Counted from the stretch's first letter, positions 23,398 through 32,451 are shown. The stretch is DNA of 33,159 bases from an uncultured Prevotellaceae bacterium (GCA_945827465.1 CALZOH010000002.1:1-33159), one strand, 5' to 3'. A program made the numbers and translations. The notes: a model not told the origin generated them from the letters alone.

Positions 23398-24975
23398 TTA
23401 ATACTTCAGCGGATATTTCTCGCGGATGGGGTCGTCGTAGACCACTTGCAGGCGAGCTAGCTCCTTCATCATGCGCTTCGTAATCTTCTCGGTACCGGGT
23501 TGGCCGTAGATGTTGTGCATTTCCGAAGGATCTTTCTTCAGGTCGTAGAGCTCCCACTCGTCGATGTCGTTATAAAAATGAATCAACTTATAGCGTGAGT
23601 CGCGCACACCATAGTGACGCTTCACGGCGTGCTCGGCAGGATATTCGTAGAAGTGGTAGTAGAGCGACTTGCGCCAGTTTTTGGGATGCTCTCCCTTGAG
23701 GAGCGGCACGAGCGATACGCCCTGGATGTCGGACGGAATCTTGGCGCCGGCCAGTTCGAGGAAGGTGGGAGCGTAGTCAATGTTCTGCACCATTTCCTTA
23801 ATCACACCCTTGCCCTTAAAACCTTTTGGCGGGAGCATCACGAGCGGTGTGTTGAACGACTCTTCATACATGAAGCGCTTGTCGAACCATCCGTGTTCGC
23901 CCATGTAGAAGCCCTGGTCGGAGGTATAGACCACCAAGGTGTTCTCCAGCAATCCGGCCTTCTCCAGATAGTCGAGCAGGCGGCCCACATTGTCGTCGAC
24001 CGACTTCGTTACCTTGGCGTACTCGCGCATATAGCGTTGGAACTTAAACTCGGCCAGTTCCTTTCCTTGCAGATTGCTTTGGTAGAACTTGTTGGCAATC
24101 GGGTTGTAGAAGCGATACCAAGCCTCCTTGTCGGCTTCGTCCATGCGGCTCACCATATTCAGGTAGCTGCGGGTGAGGGGAGAGGTCTTGCCCTCCTGAT
24201 AGAGGTGCAGGTCGTAGATGGGGTCCATATCCTTAAAGATACTCATCTCCTGTTCGGCGGCGGCGCGGCGGTTGGCATAGTCATCATAGAAATTGGCCGG
24301 GATTTCAAAGGTCTTGTCTTCGTACTCATTGAGGTACTTCATTTCCGACATCCAGATGCGGTGACAGGCCTTGTGGTGCACAAAGATGGCAAAGGGCTGG
24401 TTCTTGTTGCGCTGGTTCTCCAGCCAGTCGATGCTCATGTCGGTAATCAGGTTGGTCACGTAACCGTGCTCGCGCACCCTTTTGCCGTCCATCGTAATGA
24501 AGTCGGGGTTGTAATACTCACCCTGTCCGGGCAGAATCTTCCAGTAGTCAAAGCCCGTGGGCGTGCTGTTGAGGTGATACTTGCCAATCATGGCCGTCTG
24601 ATAGCCCACCTTCTGCAAGAGTTTGGGCATCGTCTGCTGCGAACCGTCAAACACGCCGTGCTCATTGTTGGTAAACCCGTTCTTGTGACTGTGTTTGCCC
24701 GTAAGCATGCAGGCGCGGCTGGGGCCGGAGAGCGAGTTGGCCACAAAACTGTTGACAAACCTCACGCCGTCGTTGGCAATGCGGTCCAGGTTAGGAGTAG
24801 AAACGTAGCGATTGTCGTAGCAACTCATCATCTGGGCCGTGTGGTCGTCGGTCATGATGTACACAATGTTGTACTGCTTCTGCCCGTTTGTGGTTTGGGC
24901 CTTGCTCTCGGCAGAGTTCAGGGCCGCCAGTCCGATGGCAGGGAGCAGGATGGGGGAGTAAGAGGTCTTCTTCAT
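23398..24975 (-). CDS. Exported serine-type sulfatase (S1 family)
   Basis: Removes sulfate esters, probably from host or plant glycans, in the periplasm. From ATG 24975 the protein is 525 aa with a signal peptide (about 1-27). The metal site begins with YIMTDDHTAQ (Asp43, Asp44). The catalytic motif is SGPSRACMLTGKHSHKNG: Ser83 is converted to formylglycine by an anaerobic sulfatase-maturating enzyme, which must be encoded elsewhere. VVYTSDQGFYMGEHGWFDKRF holds the second metal-binding Asp and the family His/Lys. The C-terminal subdomain (about 430-525) includes the WELYDLKKDPSEMHNIY block common in this family. It resembles N-acetylglucosamine-6-sulfatases to my eye, but substrate is uncertain. 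It is third in a minus-strand unit after DUF4294 and CotH, 70 nt downstream of the latter. Confidence 0.93.
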   Translation of the reverse strand: MKKTSYSPILLPAIGLAALNSAESKAQTTNGQKQYNIVYIMTDDHTAQMMSCYDNRYVSTPNLDRIANDGVRFVNSFVANSLSGPSRACMLTGKHSHKNGFTNNEHGVFDGSQQTMPKLLQKVGYQTAMIGKYHLNSTPTGFDYWKILPGQGEYYNPDFITMDGKRVREHGYVTNLITDMSIDWLENQRNKNQPFAIFVHHKACHRIWMSEMKYLNEYEDKTFEIPANFYDDYANRRAAAEQEMSIFKDMDPIYDLHLYQEGKTSPLTRSYLNMVSRMDEADKEAWYRFYNPIANKFYQSNLQGKELAEFKFQRYMREYAKVTKSVDDNVGRLLDYLEKAGLLENTLVVYTSDQGFYMGEHGWFDKRFMYEESFNTPLVMLPPKGFKGKGVIKEMVQNIDYAPTFLELAGAKIPSDIQGVSLVPLLKGEHPKNWRKSLYYHFYEYPAEHAVKRHYGVRDSRYKLIHFYNDIDEWELYDLKKDPSEMHNIYGQPGTEKITKRMMKELARLQVVYDDPIREKYPLKY

Positions 24976-25045
24976 AAATAGAAAATATAATTGAATGATT
25001 ATTGAATTAAGAATTGTCGTTGTCAGTTTGGAGTGGGGCAGGGGG

Positions 25046-27046
25046 CTACTTCTTTTCAAACTTGGCCGAATGCGTCCGTCCGCCGTACTGCCAGCTCACC
25101 AGGTAGATGCCCCGCGCCAGCTGCCGGGTCGAGAAGGCTTCGTCGGCCTGGAAGGAGCCGACCCTCCGGCCGTCGAGCGTGAACACGCGGGCCTCGAAGC
25201 GGAGTCGGCCGAGGTCGGGCGCAATGAAGTGCACTTCCTGCTGTGCAGGATGGAACATCAGCGCATATTCCTCCGCCTCTTCGGGCAGAGCCCGGATGGC
25301 GTCGGGCTGGTTCACCACGGGCCCGGCCTTCTCAAAATACCAAAGGCGGTTGCCTGAGGTGGCATCGAGCTGGTTGCTGGTGAAGCTGATGATGGGATTA
25401 TCGTTTCGGCTGTATCCCCCTTTGTTGATGGCAATCCGGCCGGTCGCAAGGTTGGCCAGGTTGCAGTAGCCCGTCGAGGGATTGCGCACGATGTCCCACA
25501 GCTGCCGCTCGTCGCTCGGGTCGGGCTCGGCCACGGTGAGGTGACTGCTGCTTGCCGTCTGGGTGAGGTCGGCAAGGGCCAGCCCGCTCTCGCGGTTCAC
25601 AAACAGGTAGTGGTCGTCCACCGGCAGGATGCGCCATTGCTGCGAGAGGCGTTCGGCCGTCTCCATGTACAGACAGACGTAGGGCACGTTGTAGATGGTC
25701 GAAGCGCTGCACACATCCATCAGGCCGTTGGCGATGTTCATATTATAGATGCGGTAATACGATGCCGTGTCGCATTCAAAGGGAGAAATATACCTGAAAG
25801 CCCGCTTCAGGTAATCGTTGTGGTCGCGGATAAAAGTCTTCAGGTCGTCGATGTACTCGTCGTAAGTGCTGAAGAGCTTGATTTCTTCGTAATAGCGTTG
25901 GCGGATGTTCCACACCTTGTAGTTTTCTTCCTGCGACTTCTCGAGGAGTCGGGCCAGAGAGTCAACCTTCTCAATCATGAAGTCGGTGAGTCCGCGGTTG
26001 TAGGCATCGGCGTAAGTCTGGGCCACCGACTTCGTAAACCATTCGTCCTGGCGCATGCGGGTGAGCCACACTTTCATCATCGTGTCGCCATAACCCACGT
26101 CGATCATGAGCTTTTGGCTCACGTCGCCTTTCCGCGTCGTATTGTTAAACGAGATATCGTTGTCCCACAGCGGTCCGAAGTAGAGGGCCGGGTCGTTGCG
26201 GTCTTTGTAGAAGTAAGTACTGTAGAAGCCGTCGGGATTAGCCGCAATTTCATTGGCCAGATACCAGGCGAAAAGGCTGGTGGAGTCGACGTAACGGCGA
26301 TAACCCAATTTGGCGTCGCCAAACTTCTCGCTGTAGAGGCTGTTCTCAAAACCGGCAATGTAGTTCTTGATATATTTCAGTTGGCGGTTGCCGATGGAAT
26401 CGCTCGGTTCGTGAATGCGCACCAACACATTGTGCGACGTGGTGAAGTAAGGGTCGCTGCTGTCGTAATTACCCGTCGCCTCAAGCAGGTATCCGCCGCT
26501 CACGTCGGTGATGTTGTCGGTCACCTGGTAGACTTGCTCGTAGATGTCGACCCTTTGCGGACGGATGTCAATCTGGTCCGATACCTGGTAAGTTCCCTTG
26601 TATTTATTGTTCAGGTAGAAGTCCACAAATTCGGCGGCAGGATTAAACTTCAATCCCAAGAAGGCTCCCACCTCCGAAGCCAGTGCATTCCTGATCATGG
26701 CTTTGTCGGCGCAGTTGGCCAGCAGTGTCCAGCTGCGTGCCTTCGCGTGGTCGCTGCCCAACAGGCGTTTTTTCTTCTGCAGTTTGATACGATAGGGCTT
26801 CTTGGCCATGCCCCACGTGGAGTTTCCGCGTCCGCGAATCTGGATGGAATCATAAACGGCCGTACCCTTTTCGTCCACCCACACCAAGCGGGCGTAGATA
26901 TAGTTCTCCTTGCTCGTAATGCCGGCCCCGCTATACGTGTTGACGTAAACGCTGGGCAGATTGGTTAGTTGCCGGTATTCCTGGGCGAAGGCCGCCGAGG
27001 TGATGAGCAACCAAGTGAATAATAATGATAGCAATCTTCTCTTCAT
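25046..27046 (-). CDS. Exported CotH-family protein with ricin-like domain and T9SS-like C-terminus
   Basis: A 666-aa exported protein (signal peptide ends near AFAQ). The CotH kinase-like domain spans about 30-400: IQIRGRGNSTWGMAKKPYRI, LLANCADKAMIRNALASEVG, DFYLNNKYKGTYQVSDQI and GPLWDNDISFN, the last matching the metal-binding WD-x-D motif. Residues about 455-590 (QQWRILPVDDHYLFVNRESG, RQLWDIVRNPSTGYCNLANL) look like a ricin B/beta-trefoil unit. The last 70 residues (VFTLDGRRVGSF ... LARGIYLVSW ... KFEKK) resemble a type A sorting domain of the type IX secretion system. CotH enzymes are atypical protein kinases in spore formers; the role in Bacteroidetes is unknown. It starts 8 nt after DUF4294. 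Confidence 0.88.
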   Translation of the reverse strand: MKRRLLSLLFTWLLITSAAFAQEYRQLTNLPSVYVNTYSGAGITSKENYIYARLVWVDEKGTAVYDSIQIRGRGNSTWGMAKKPYRIKLQKKKRLLGSDHAKARSWTLLANCADKAMIRNALASEVGAFLGLKFNPAAEFVDFYLNNKYKGTYQVSDQIDIRPQRVDIYEQVYQVTDNITDVSGGYLLEATGNYDSSDPYFTTSHNVLVRIHEPSDSIGNRQLKYIKNYIAGFENSLYSEKFGDAKLGYRRYVDSTSLFAWYLANEIAANPDGFYSTYFYKDRNDPALYFGPLWDNDISFNNTTRKGDVSQKLMIDVGYGDTMMKVWLTRMRQDEWFTKSVAQTYADAYNRGLTDFMIEKVDSLARLLEKSQEENYKVWNIRQRYYEEIKLFSTYDEYIDDLKTFIRDHNDYLKRAFRYISPFECDTASYYRIYNMNIANGLMDVCSASTIYNVPYVCLYMETAERLSQQWRILPVDDHYLFVNRESGLALADLTQTASSSHLTVAEPDPSDERQLWDIVRNPSTGYCNLANLATGRIAINKGGYSRNDNPIISFTSNQLDATSGNRLWYFEKAGPVVNQPDAIRALPEEAEEYALMFHPAQQEVHFIAPDLGRLRFEARVFTLDGRRVGSFQADEAFSTRQLARGIYLVSWQYGGRTHSAKFEKK

Positions 27047-27054
27047 ACTGTTTG

Positions 27055-27678
27055 TTAGATTTGTCCGCTTTCAACCATTCTGACAATGCGCTCGGTGAAT
27101 TTGTCATCGCCCTCGGGGTCGTAATGCTTGGTCAGACTATTGCCGAAAAGGCCGGCCATCACTTGATAAATACTGGCCTTGAGCGGACCTAAAAAGGCGC
27201 GAACCATTTCGTAAGAAGTTTGTCCGCATTCGCGGTCGATGAGCTTCACCAACAATTTGCCCTGAGAGCGCGACAGCTTGCGCACCACCGGCGTGTATTG
27301 TTCCTTGATGCCTTTTTCGACCAGGGCAATATGTTGCTTCTTTCTCTTCTCGTCAGGAAGCGTCGCCAGGTAGTCATGGGTTTCAATCAGCGTGGTTCTC
27401 ACCAGTTGGGCGTAGGGGAATACATATTTGATGTTTTTCACCATGCGGTTGTAGCGTTCGCGCTCTTTCTCGTTCTTGAACACCATCGGCGGGTAACGGT
27501 AGAAGGTGTGCAACCTGACGTTAGGAATGCTGTCACCCTCATAGTAAGCGCGGTCGACGTGGACGTAAACACCCACCTGCAGCGTGTCGTTCTTGGGCAC
27601 ATTGTCGTCACCTTCCGCCTTACAAGTAAGGGCGGAAAAGAGCAGACAGACTATCAGAAGCCACCGGGGTTGATACAT
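27055..27678 (-). CDS. DUF4294 domain protein
   Basis: A 207-aa exported protein: signal peptide about 1-21 (LLIVCLLFSALTCKA). The conserved family region spans about 45-190, with GDSIPNVRLHTFYRYPPMVF, YNRMVKNIKYVFPYAQLVRT, and GKLLVKLIDRECGQTSYEMVR near the end. The region is helical and rich in charged residues, with no catalytic motif I recognise. The family is nearly confined to Bacteroidetes and has no known function. First gene of the DUF4294-CotH-sulfatase unit (8 nt then 70 nt gaps). Confidence 0.88.
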   Translation of the reverse strand: MYQPRWLLIVCLLFSALTCKAEGDDNVPKNDTLQVGVYVHVDRAYYEGDSIPNVRLHTFYRYPPMVFKNEKERERYNRMVKNIKYVFPYAQLVRTTLIETHDYLATLPDEKRKKQHIALVEKGIKEQYTPVVRKLSRSQGKLLVKLIDRECGQTSYEMVRAFLGPLKASIYQVMAGLFGNSLTKHYDPEGDDKFTERIVRMVESGQI

Positions 27679-27711
27679 ACGTAAAGTTTTCTAAAATCAG
27701 GGATGGTGCGG

Positions 27712-27719
27712 CAAAGTTA
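27712..27719 (-). promoter_or_regulatory. -7 box for DUF4294-CotH-sulfatase
   Basis: Minus-strand TAACTTTG, 33 nt before the DUF4294 ATG; no clear -33 box. Confidence 0.55.
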
Positions 27720-27823
27720 ATGGAAAAGTTTTATTGCAGTGGAAAGCAGACTGTTTTTTTATGAATCAATAATGTAAATAAGGATTTTAAGCGGGATGAG
27801 CGGTAAGGGTCGATATTTATCTT

Positions 27824-27831
27824 TACTTTTG
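27824..27831 (+). promoter_or_regulatory. -7 box for the EEP-family gene
   Basis: TACTTTTG fits TAnnTTTG, 30 nt before the ATG at 27862. Confidence 0.5.
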
Positions 27832-27861
27832 CACCATTCAAACTGACAAAGAAGATTAACG

Positions 27862-28869
27862 ATGAAAAGAAAAGATGCTTTACTTCCGCTGGGCGCTCTT
27901 GGGCAGCGCATGGCGATAATGGTGTTGTTGATGTTGGGTCTCTCGCTCCAGGGGCAAGCCTCGGGCAAGGATGGAGCCAAACCCAAGAAGGGATTCCGAC
28001 TGCTGTATTGGAACATACAAAACGGAATGTGGTGTGGACAAGACGATAACTATGCTTCCTTCGTGAAATGGGTGAAAGAGCAGCGCCCCGACGTCTGCGT
28101 ATGGTGTGAGGCGCAAACCATCTATTATTCCGGAACGGCCAAGGCGATGAAAAAGGAAGAGCGCTATCTGCCCGACCATTGGGCAGAGCTGGCTCGACGC
28201 TATGGCCATAAGTATTGGTATATCGGCGGCTATCGCGACAATTATCCGCAGGTCATCACCTCGCGTTATCCCATTGAAAACGTGGAACGCATCACCGGCA
28301 ATGCCGACACCACCGTGATGCACGGTGCCGGATGGGCCACGATAGAAGTGCGCAAGCAGAAGATCAATATTGTCACCCTTCACACCTGGCCGCAGGCCTA
28401 TGCTCCCAATGCCAAGGACCGCGAACTGAGCAAGCAGCGCAACGAAGGCTCTCAATATCGCAAAAAAGAAGTGGAGTATATCTATCGTCACACCTTGGGC
28501 AAGCAGCCCGGTCGCGAGCAAGAATATTGGATGATGATGGGCGACTTCAATTCGCGTTCGCCTCTCGACAACAAGGTATATAATTATACGCTCGACAGTC
28601 CGAACTTCTGGGTGCATCATTACATCTTGGGCAATACGCCCTACATTGACGCGGTGGCTCACCAGCATCCCGGAGAGTTCTTCTCGTCAACCGGTTCCAA
28701 TTCGCGCATCGATTTCGTCTACTGCACACCTTCGCTCTATGAATGCGTGACAAGGGCTGAAATCATTACCGACGATTATACCCGTCCGCGCAGGGATGAG
28801 CAAAAGTTGTCGAACTTCTGGCACCCTTCCGACCATCTTCCGATTCTTGTTGACTTTGAGTTGAAGTAA
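27862..28869 (+). CDS. Exported endonuclease/exonuclease/phosphatase family hydrolase
   Basis: A 335-aa metal-dependent phosphodiesterase-fold enzyme with an N-terminal hydrophobic export signal (about 17-33). Motifs of the fold appear in order: LLYWNIQNGMW (Asn), VWCEAQ (metal Glu), VITSRYPI, NIVTLHTWP (His), MMGDFNSRS (Asp and Asn), SRIDFVYC and WHPSDHLPILVDF (final Asp-His pair). All expected catalytic residues are therefore present. Members hydrolyse nucleic acids, phosphoinositides or other phosphodiesters; the substrate cannot be chosen from sequence. It is monocistronic on plus between divergent and convergent neighbours. Confidence 0.92.
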   Translation: MKRKDALLPLGALGQRMAIMVLLMLGLSLQGQASGKDGAKPKKGFRLLYWNIQNGMWCGQDDNYASFVKWVKEQRPDVCVWCEAQTIYYSGTAKAMKKEERYLPDHWAELARRYGHKYWYIGGYRDNYPQVITSRYPIENVERITGNADTTVMHGAGWATIEVRKQKINIVTLHTWPQAYAPNAKDRELSKQRNEGSQYRKKEVEYIYRHTLGKQPGREQEYWMMMGDFNSRSPLDNKVYNYTLDSPNFWVHHYILGNTPYIDAVAHQHPGEFFSSTGSNSRIDFVYCTPSLYECVTRAEIITDDYTRPRRDEQKLSNFWHPSDHLPILVDFELK

Positions 28870-28896
28870 CGGTCAGCCGATAGTTCTCCTATCCAA

Positions 28897-28935
28897 AACA
28901 TCCCCCAACGTTCTTGCGAATGGTTGGGGGATGTT
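28897..28935. terminator. Bidirectional terminator between the EEP gene and the M3 peptidase
   Basis: Perfect 13-bp arms AACATCCCCCAAC and GTTGGGGGATGTT with a 13-nt loop, placed between convergent genes. Confidence 0.85.
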
Positions 28936-28957
28936 TGATGAATGACAACTGCTGAGT

Positions 28958-31066
28958 TTAGATGAGTCCGCGGTTTTTCAGCAGAGCGTCTACGTTGGGC
29001 TTGCGTCCTCTGAAGTTAATGTAAAGCTTCATGGGGTCTTCGCTGTCGCCCGGTTCCAGGATGTTCTTGCGATAACTTTCGGCCGTTTCCGGGTCGAAGA
29101 TGCCTTTTTCCTTGAAGAGTTCAAAGCCGTCGGCATCGAGCACTTCGGCCCACATATAGGTGTAGTAGCCGGCTGCGTAGTGGCTGCTTTCAAAGATGTG
29201 GCGGAAGTAAGGACTGCGGTAGCGATAAGTGATTTCGGCCGGCAGACCAATCTTTTCGGCAATTTGCTTTTCAAACTTGCGGATGTCGATGTCGTGCATG
29301 GCGGGCATCGGTGTTTTGTGCCATTCGATGTCGAGCAGTGAAGCGGCAATGTATTCCACCGTGGCAAAACCCTGGCCGCACTTGCTGGAAGCTTCAAGCT
29401 TTTGAATCAGGCTGTCGGGAATCACTTCGCCGGTTTGATAGTGCAGGGCATAGTTCTTGAGCACTTCCGGCTCCATGGCCCAGTGTTCGTCAATCTGTGA
29501 AGCCAATTCAACGAAGTCGCGGTCAACATTGGTACCCGACTGACCGCGGTATTCGGCCGTGGTGAGCATTCCTTGCAGGCCGTGACCGAATTCGTGGAAT
29601 GCGGTGAGCACTTCATCTACCGTGAGGAGCGAAGGAGTGTCTTTAGAGGGCTTGGTGAAGTTGCCTACATTGAAGATGATGGGGCGTTCGTTGGCGCCTT
29701 GGTAGTTATACTCGCCTTTGAACTCGCTCATCCAAGCGCCCTGCGACTTGGTGGCGCGGGGGAAGTAGTCGGTCATAAACACGGCTACGTGCTTGCCGTC
29801 CTTGTCCTTCACTTCATAAACGGTTACTTCCGGATTATACTTGGGAGCGTCGGGCAGTTCGGTGAAGGTGATGCCGTAGAGGCGGTTGGCGATGTAGAAA
29901 AGACCATTCTTTACGACGTTCTCTAACTTGAAGTAGGGGCGAACATCATTTTCAGACAAGTTGAACTTGTGGGCTTTGAGCTTCTCGATGTAATAATAGT
30001 AGTCCCAGGGTTGAATGTCGAAACCGGCCAGTTCCTTCATTTCGGCCACTTCTTGCTTTACCTTGTTGACAGCGGGTTTCCAAACCTGGTAGAGCAGGTT
30101 CTCGGCTGCTTCGGGAGTTTTGGCCATCACTTTGTCCATCATATAAGCGGCAAAGTTGTCGAAACCGAGCATCTGGGCCTTCTTTTGGCGGAGGCGCAAG
30201 AGTTCGTTGATGTTTTTGGAGTTGTCAAACTCATTGCCGTTGCTGCAAATGGAAGTATAGGTGAGGTAGATTCTTTCTCTCAGGCCGCGGTTCTCGGCGT
30301 TGGTGAGAATGCTGAGGCGGTTGGTGGAGTTAACGGTAAATACCCACTTGCCCTCTTTGCCTCTGTTCTTGGCTTCGGCAGCAGCGTTCTCAATGATGGC
30401 GGCGTCGAGTCCGGCCAACTCTTCTTCAGAGTCCACCACTACTTCAGTGGCGTTGATGTCTTTCAACACGTTGTTGCCGAACGAGAGTTCAAGGGCGGCA
30501 AGGCGTTGGTTGATTTGGCGCAGTGTGTCTTGCTGCTGGTCGGTGAGCAGTGCACCGCTTCTCACGAGGTTCTTGTAGTAGTCGTCAAGCAAGCGCTCCT
30601 GAGCCGTGTTGAGATTCAGTTCCGCTTTCTTGTCATAAACCTGCTTGATGCGTTCAAAGAGTTTTTTGTTAAGGGCTACCTCGTCGCTGTGAGCCGTGAT
30701 GAGCGGTTGGGCTTCTTCCGTGATTTTCTGCATTTCGTCCGTGTTGTCGCTGCTGTTCAAGGCAAAGAGCACGGTGCTGACTTTGTTGAGCAATTGTCCG
30801 GCGTTGTCGAGTGCCAAAATGGTGTTTTCAAAGTTGGCTTCATCCGGATTGTTCAAGATGGAGTCGATCTCCTGATTGTGGGCTTCGATGCCGGCCTTGA
30901 TGGCGGGGATGTAATGTTCGTACTTGATGTTGGCGAAATCAGGAATGTCAAACTCGTTGGGATATTCCGTGAGGAAAGGGTTGGCGGTTTCCGTAGTTTT
31001 AGGTCCGCAACTGATGGCAAATGCTAATGTTCCTGCCATAATGGGTAAGATAAATGATTTTTTCAT
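28958..31066 (-). CDS. M3-family oligopeptidase (dipeptidyl carboxypeptidase-like lipoprotein)
   Basis: Zinc metallopeptidase that degrades short peptides. From ATG 31066 the protein is 702 aa and starts with a lipoprotein signal (FAISC, Cys20), so it is probably membrane anchored in the periplasm rather than cytoplasmic like E. coli Dcp. The active site is FHEFGHGLQG with His491, Glu492 and His495; the third ligand is probably in the following helix near RDFVELASQIDEHW. The region YRYRSPYFRHIFESSHYAAGYYTY (about 620-645) carries the Tyr/His residues typical of M3 substrate binding. The longer start at 31111 overlaps the SGNH gene and is not preferred. It is 22 nt downstream of the SGNH gene, likely one transcript. 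Confidence 0.94.
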   Translation of the reverse strand: MKKSFILPIMAGTLAFAISCGPKTTETANPFLTEYPNEFDIPDFANIKYEHYIPAIKAGIEAHNQEIDSILNNPDEANFENTILALDNAGQLLNKVSTVLFALNSSDNTDEMQKITEEAQPLITAHSDEVALNKKLFERIKQVYDKKAELNLNTAQERLLDDYYKNLVRSGALLTDQQQDTLRQINQRLAALELSFGNNVLKDINATEVVVDSEEELAGLDAAIIENAAAEAKNRGKEGKWVFTVNSTNRLSILTNAENRGLRERIYLTYTSICSNGNEFDNSKNINELLRLRQKKAQMLGFDNFAAYMMDKVMAKTPEAAENLLYQVWKPAVNKVKQEVAEMKELAGFDIQPWDYYYYIEKLKAHKFNLSENDVRPYFKLENVVKNGLFYIANRLYGITFTELPDAPKYNPEVTVYEVKDKDGKHVAVFMTDYFPRATKSQGAWMSEFKGEYNYQGANERPIIFNVGNFTKPSKDTPSLLTVDEVLTAFHEFGHGLQGMLTTAEYRGQSGTNVDRDFVELASQIDEHWAMEPEVLKNYALHYQTGEVIPDSLIQKLEASSKCGQGFATVEYIAASLLDIEWHKTPMPAMHDIDIRKFEKQIAEKIGLPAEITYRYRSPYFRHIFESSHYAAGYYTYMWAEVLDADGFELFKEKGIFDPETAESYRKNILEPGDSEDPMKLYINFRGRKPNVDALLKNRGLI

Positions 31067-31088
31067 TCTGGATAATATAGTTTGTATT

Positions 31089-31934
31089 TCAATATTTGTA
31101 GGGAGTGCCAATGAAGCCCACTTGTTGGAAGTCTTCCGGCTGCTGTTCGATAATCCAATTGATGTAGGTCATAAACATCCAGGCTGTGTATTCGTAGCCC
31201 ATGGCGTTCATGTGTCCGCCCAAGAATAATTTCTTTCGGAACTCGGTACCTTCTTTATATAAAGGAGCGGCGTACTTGGCCAAGTCGATGATGTAAACGC
31301 CATCGAAGAGGGTTGCCATCTTGCGAATGGCTTGGTTGTAGTTCTCGGTGGCTTTATCTTCCTTGCGTCCGGGATTGGTCACCAAGAAGATTTTCGAGTC
31401 GGGCGAAATGCTTCTGACGCGCTGGATGATTCCTCCGTAGTTGCCTGAGTAGGTGTCTGCGTTTTTGTTGAAGTCGTCTTTGCAAATATCCTTCTCGGGA
31501 TCGCCCACTGCGACCTTTTGGTTCTGGTCGTTCACTCCGAGGGCTATGATGTAAGCCTGCTTCGGACTTGCCTTGGCATCAATGTTGTGATTGCGGTTGG
31601 AGGGTTGATCCCAAAAGTGGCTGATCCACCCCTTGGCCGTTTCGCCTCCTTGAGAGTAGTTATCGCCTTTCACGCCCATGGCGGCACACATGCGCTGTCC
31701 CCAAGAGTAGTCGTAGAAGTCATGATAACCTTTCTTCCCGTTTTTGTCGCGGCTTTCGTGTTCACCGCTGGCCAAGGAGTCACCGATGAATCCCCATGAA
31801 TGGAAAATACTGCAAAAACCCGGATTGGAGCTGACGTGAGCCAAGGGGTTGAGGGTGTTGTCAATGGTTTCGCCCTGAATGAAGGGTGTTAAGAGGGAGA
31901 AAAACGTCATGAGAAGCAATTTTAGTCTCAACAT
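31089..31934 (-). CDS. SGNH/GDSL hydrolase, exported
   Basis: A 281-aa predicted esterase or deacetylase with signal peptide (about 1-21). Block I is GFIGDSLASG with the catalytic Ser, block II NYSQGGETAKGW with the oxyanion Gly, block III ALGVNDQ with the Asn. The His block reads LFLGGHMNAMGYEY: the His is present but the usual Asp three residues before it is not, so it may work as a Ser-His dyad or take its acid from elsewhere. The substrate is unknown; acetylated glycans would suit the neighbourhood. It is the first gene of a unit with the M3 peptidase. The -7 box at 32072 implies a long leader of about 130 nt. Confidence 0.88.
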   Translation of the reverse strand: MLRLKLLLMTFFSLLTPFIQGETIDNTLNPLAHVSSNPGFCSIFHSWGFIGDSLASGEHESRDKNGKKGYHDFYDYSWGQRMCAAMGVKGDNYSQGGETAKGWISHFWDQPSNRNHNIDAKASPKQAYIIALGVNDQNQKVAVGDPEKDICKDDFNKNADTYSGNYGGIIQRVRSISPDSKIFLVTNPGRKEDKATENYNQAIRKMATLFDGVYIIDLAKYAAPLYKEGTEFRKKLFLGGHMNAMGYEYTAWMFMTYINWIIEQQPEDFQQVGFIGTPYKY

Positions 31935-32071
31935 AGTGATGGAATATTGATAGAACGAAATAAACGCTATCCAGACAAGGAACTTTCCGATTGTCTAAGG
32001 GTGCAACGACTTTCGATTGAATGTTCAATGTCAGCGAATAGTTATTATGAAAGTTTGCTTGATTTCGTTGG

Positions 32072-32079
32072 CAAAGTTA
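32072..32079 (-). promoter_or_regulatory. -7 box for SGNH-M3
   Basis: Minus-strand TAACTTTG; 137 nt of leader before the SGNH ATG, with nothing recognisable in it. Confidence 0.45.
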
Positions 32080-32125
32080 ATGCAAACCAAGCGAAATGAG
32101 CGAGAAATACCTTGTCTTTTTCTCA

Positions 32126-32161
32126 AAAGGGACGCTATTCGGAGTTGAGTAGCGTCCCTTT
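32126..32161 (-). terminator. Terminator after the PspC gene
   Basis: Perfect 12-bp arms AAAGGGACGCTA (32126) and TAGCGTCCCTTT (32150) with a 12-nt loop; on the minus strand the stem is followed by TTTTGAG. Confidence 0.8.
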
Positions 32162-32207
32162 AGTAGTTTCATCTCCGACTTGAGTATGCACCGGGATGTA
32201 GTTCTTG

Positions 32208-32396
32208 TTAATCATTATTGGGCATAATCAGGCATAGGATGATGTAGGCCACTATGCTTGGGATGATTGCCGTGAAGCAGGCGATGAGTGTGTAAGCGAC
32301 TCTTACAAGCGTGGGGTCAATGTCGAAGTAATCGGCAATTCCTCCACAGACGCCCGCAATCTTTTTGTTGGGGCTTTTGGTCAGTTTCTTTTCCAT
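32208..32396 (-). CDS. PspC-domain small membrane protein
   Basis: A 62-aa protein that is just one PspC domain: KKLTKSPNKKIAGVCGGIADYFDIDPTLVRVAYTL gives the family signature (basic start, GVCGGIADYFDIDPTLVR), followed by one hydrophobic segment ending in CLIMPNND. PspC proteins are linked to envelope stress responses; short single-domain forms like this are common in Bacteroidetes without known partner. The start at 32396 was chosen because the longer TTG start has no homologous sequence. It lies 55 nt downstream of the DUF486 gene and shares its transcript and terminator. Confidence 0.9.
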   Translation of the reverse strand: MEKKLTKSPNKKIAGVCGGIADYFDIDPTLVRVAYTLIACFTAIIPSIVAYIILCLIMPNND

Positions 32397-32451
32397 ATTT
32401 GTCGATTTGATGTGTGAGAACAAATGGGTGGTCAAGAGTGCGTAGCTATGT

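Noticed and set aside
23180..23557. A 125-codon minus-strand frame covering the GC-rich block
   Set aside because: Overlaps the sulfatase 3' end in another frame and crosses its terminator; Arg/Pro-rich product typical of spurious GC-rich frames.
23614..24981. A 455-codon open frame on plus, antisense to the sulfatase
   Set aside because: Shadow of GC-rich coding DNA on the other strand; low-complexity Val/His/Leu-rich product and no family resemblance, whereas the minus strand encodes an unmistakable sulfatase.
25541..26968. A 475-codon open frame on plus, antisense to CotH
   Set aside because: Same shadow effect; the product is Val-rich with no motif.
29969..31027. A 352-codon open frame on plus, antisense to the M3 peptidase
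   Set aside because: Shadow of the peptidase gene, which has its HEFGH motif and lipoprotein signal on minus.
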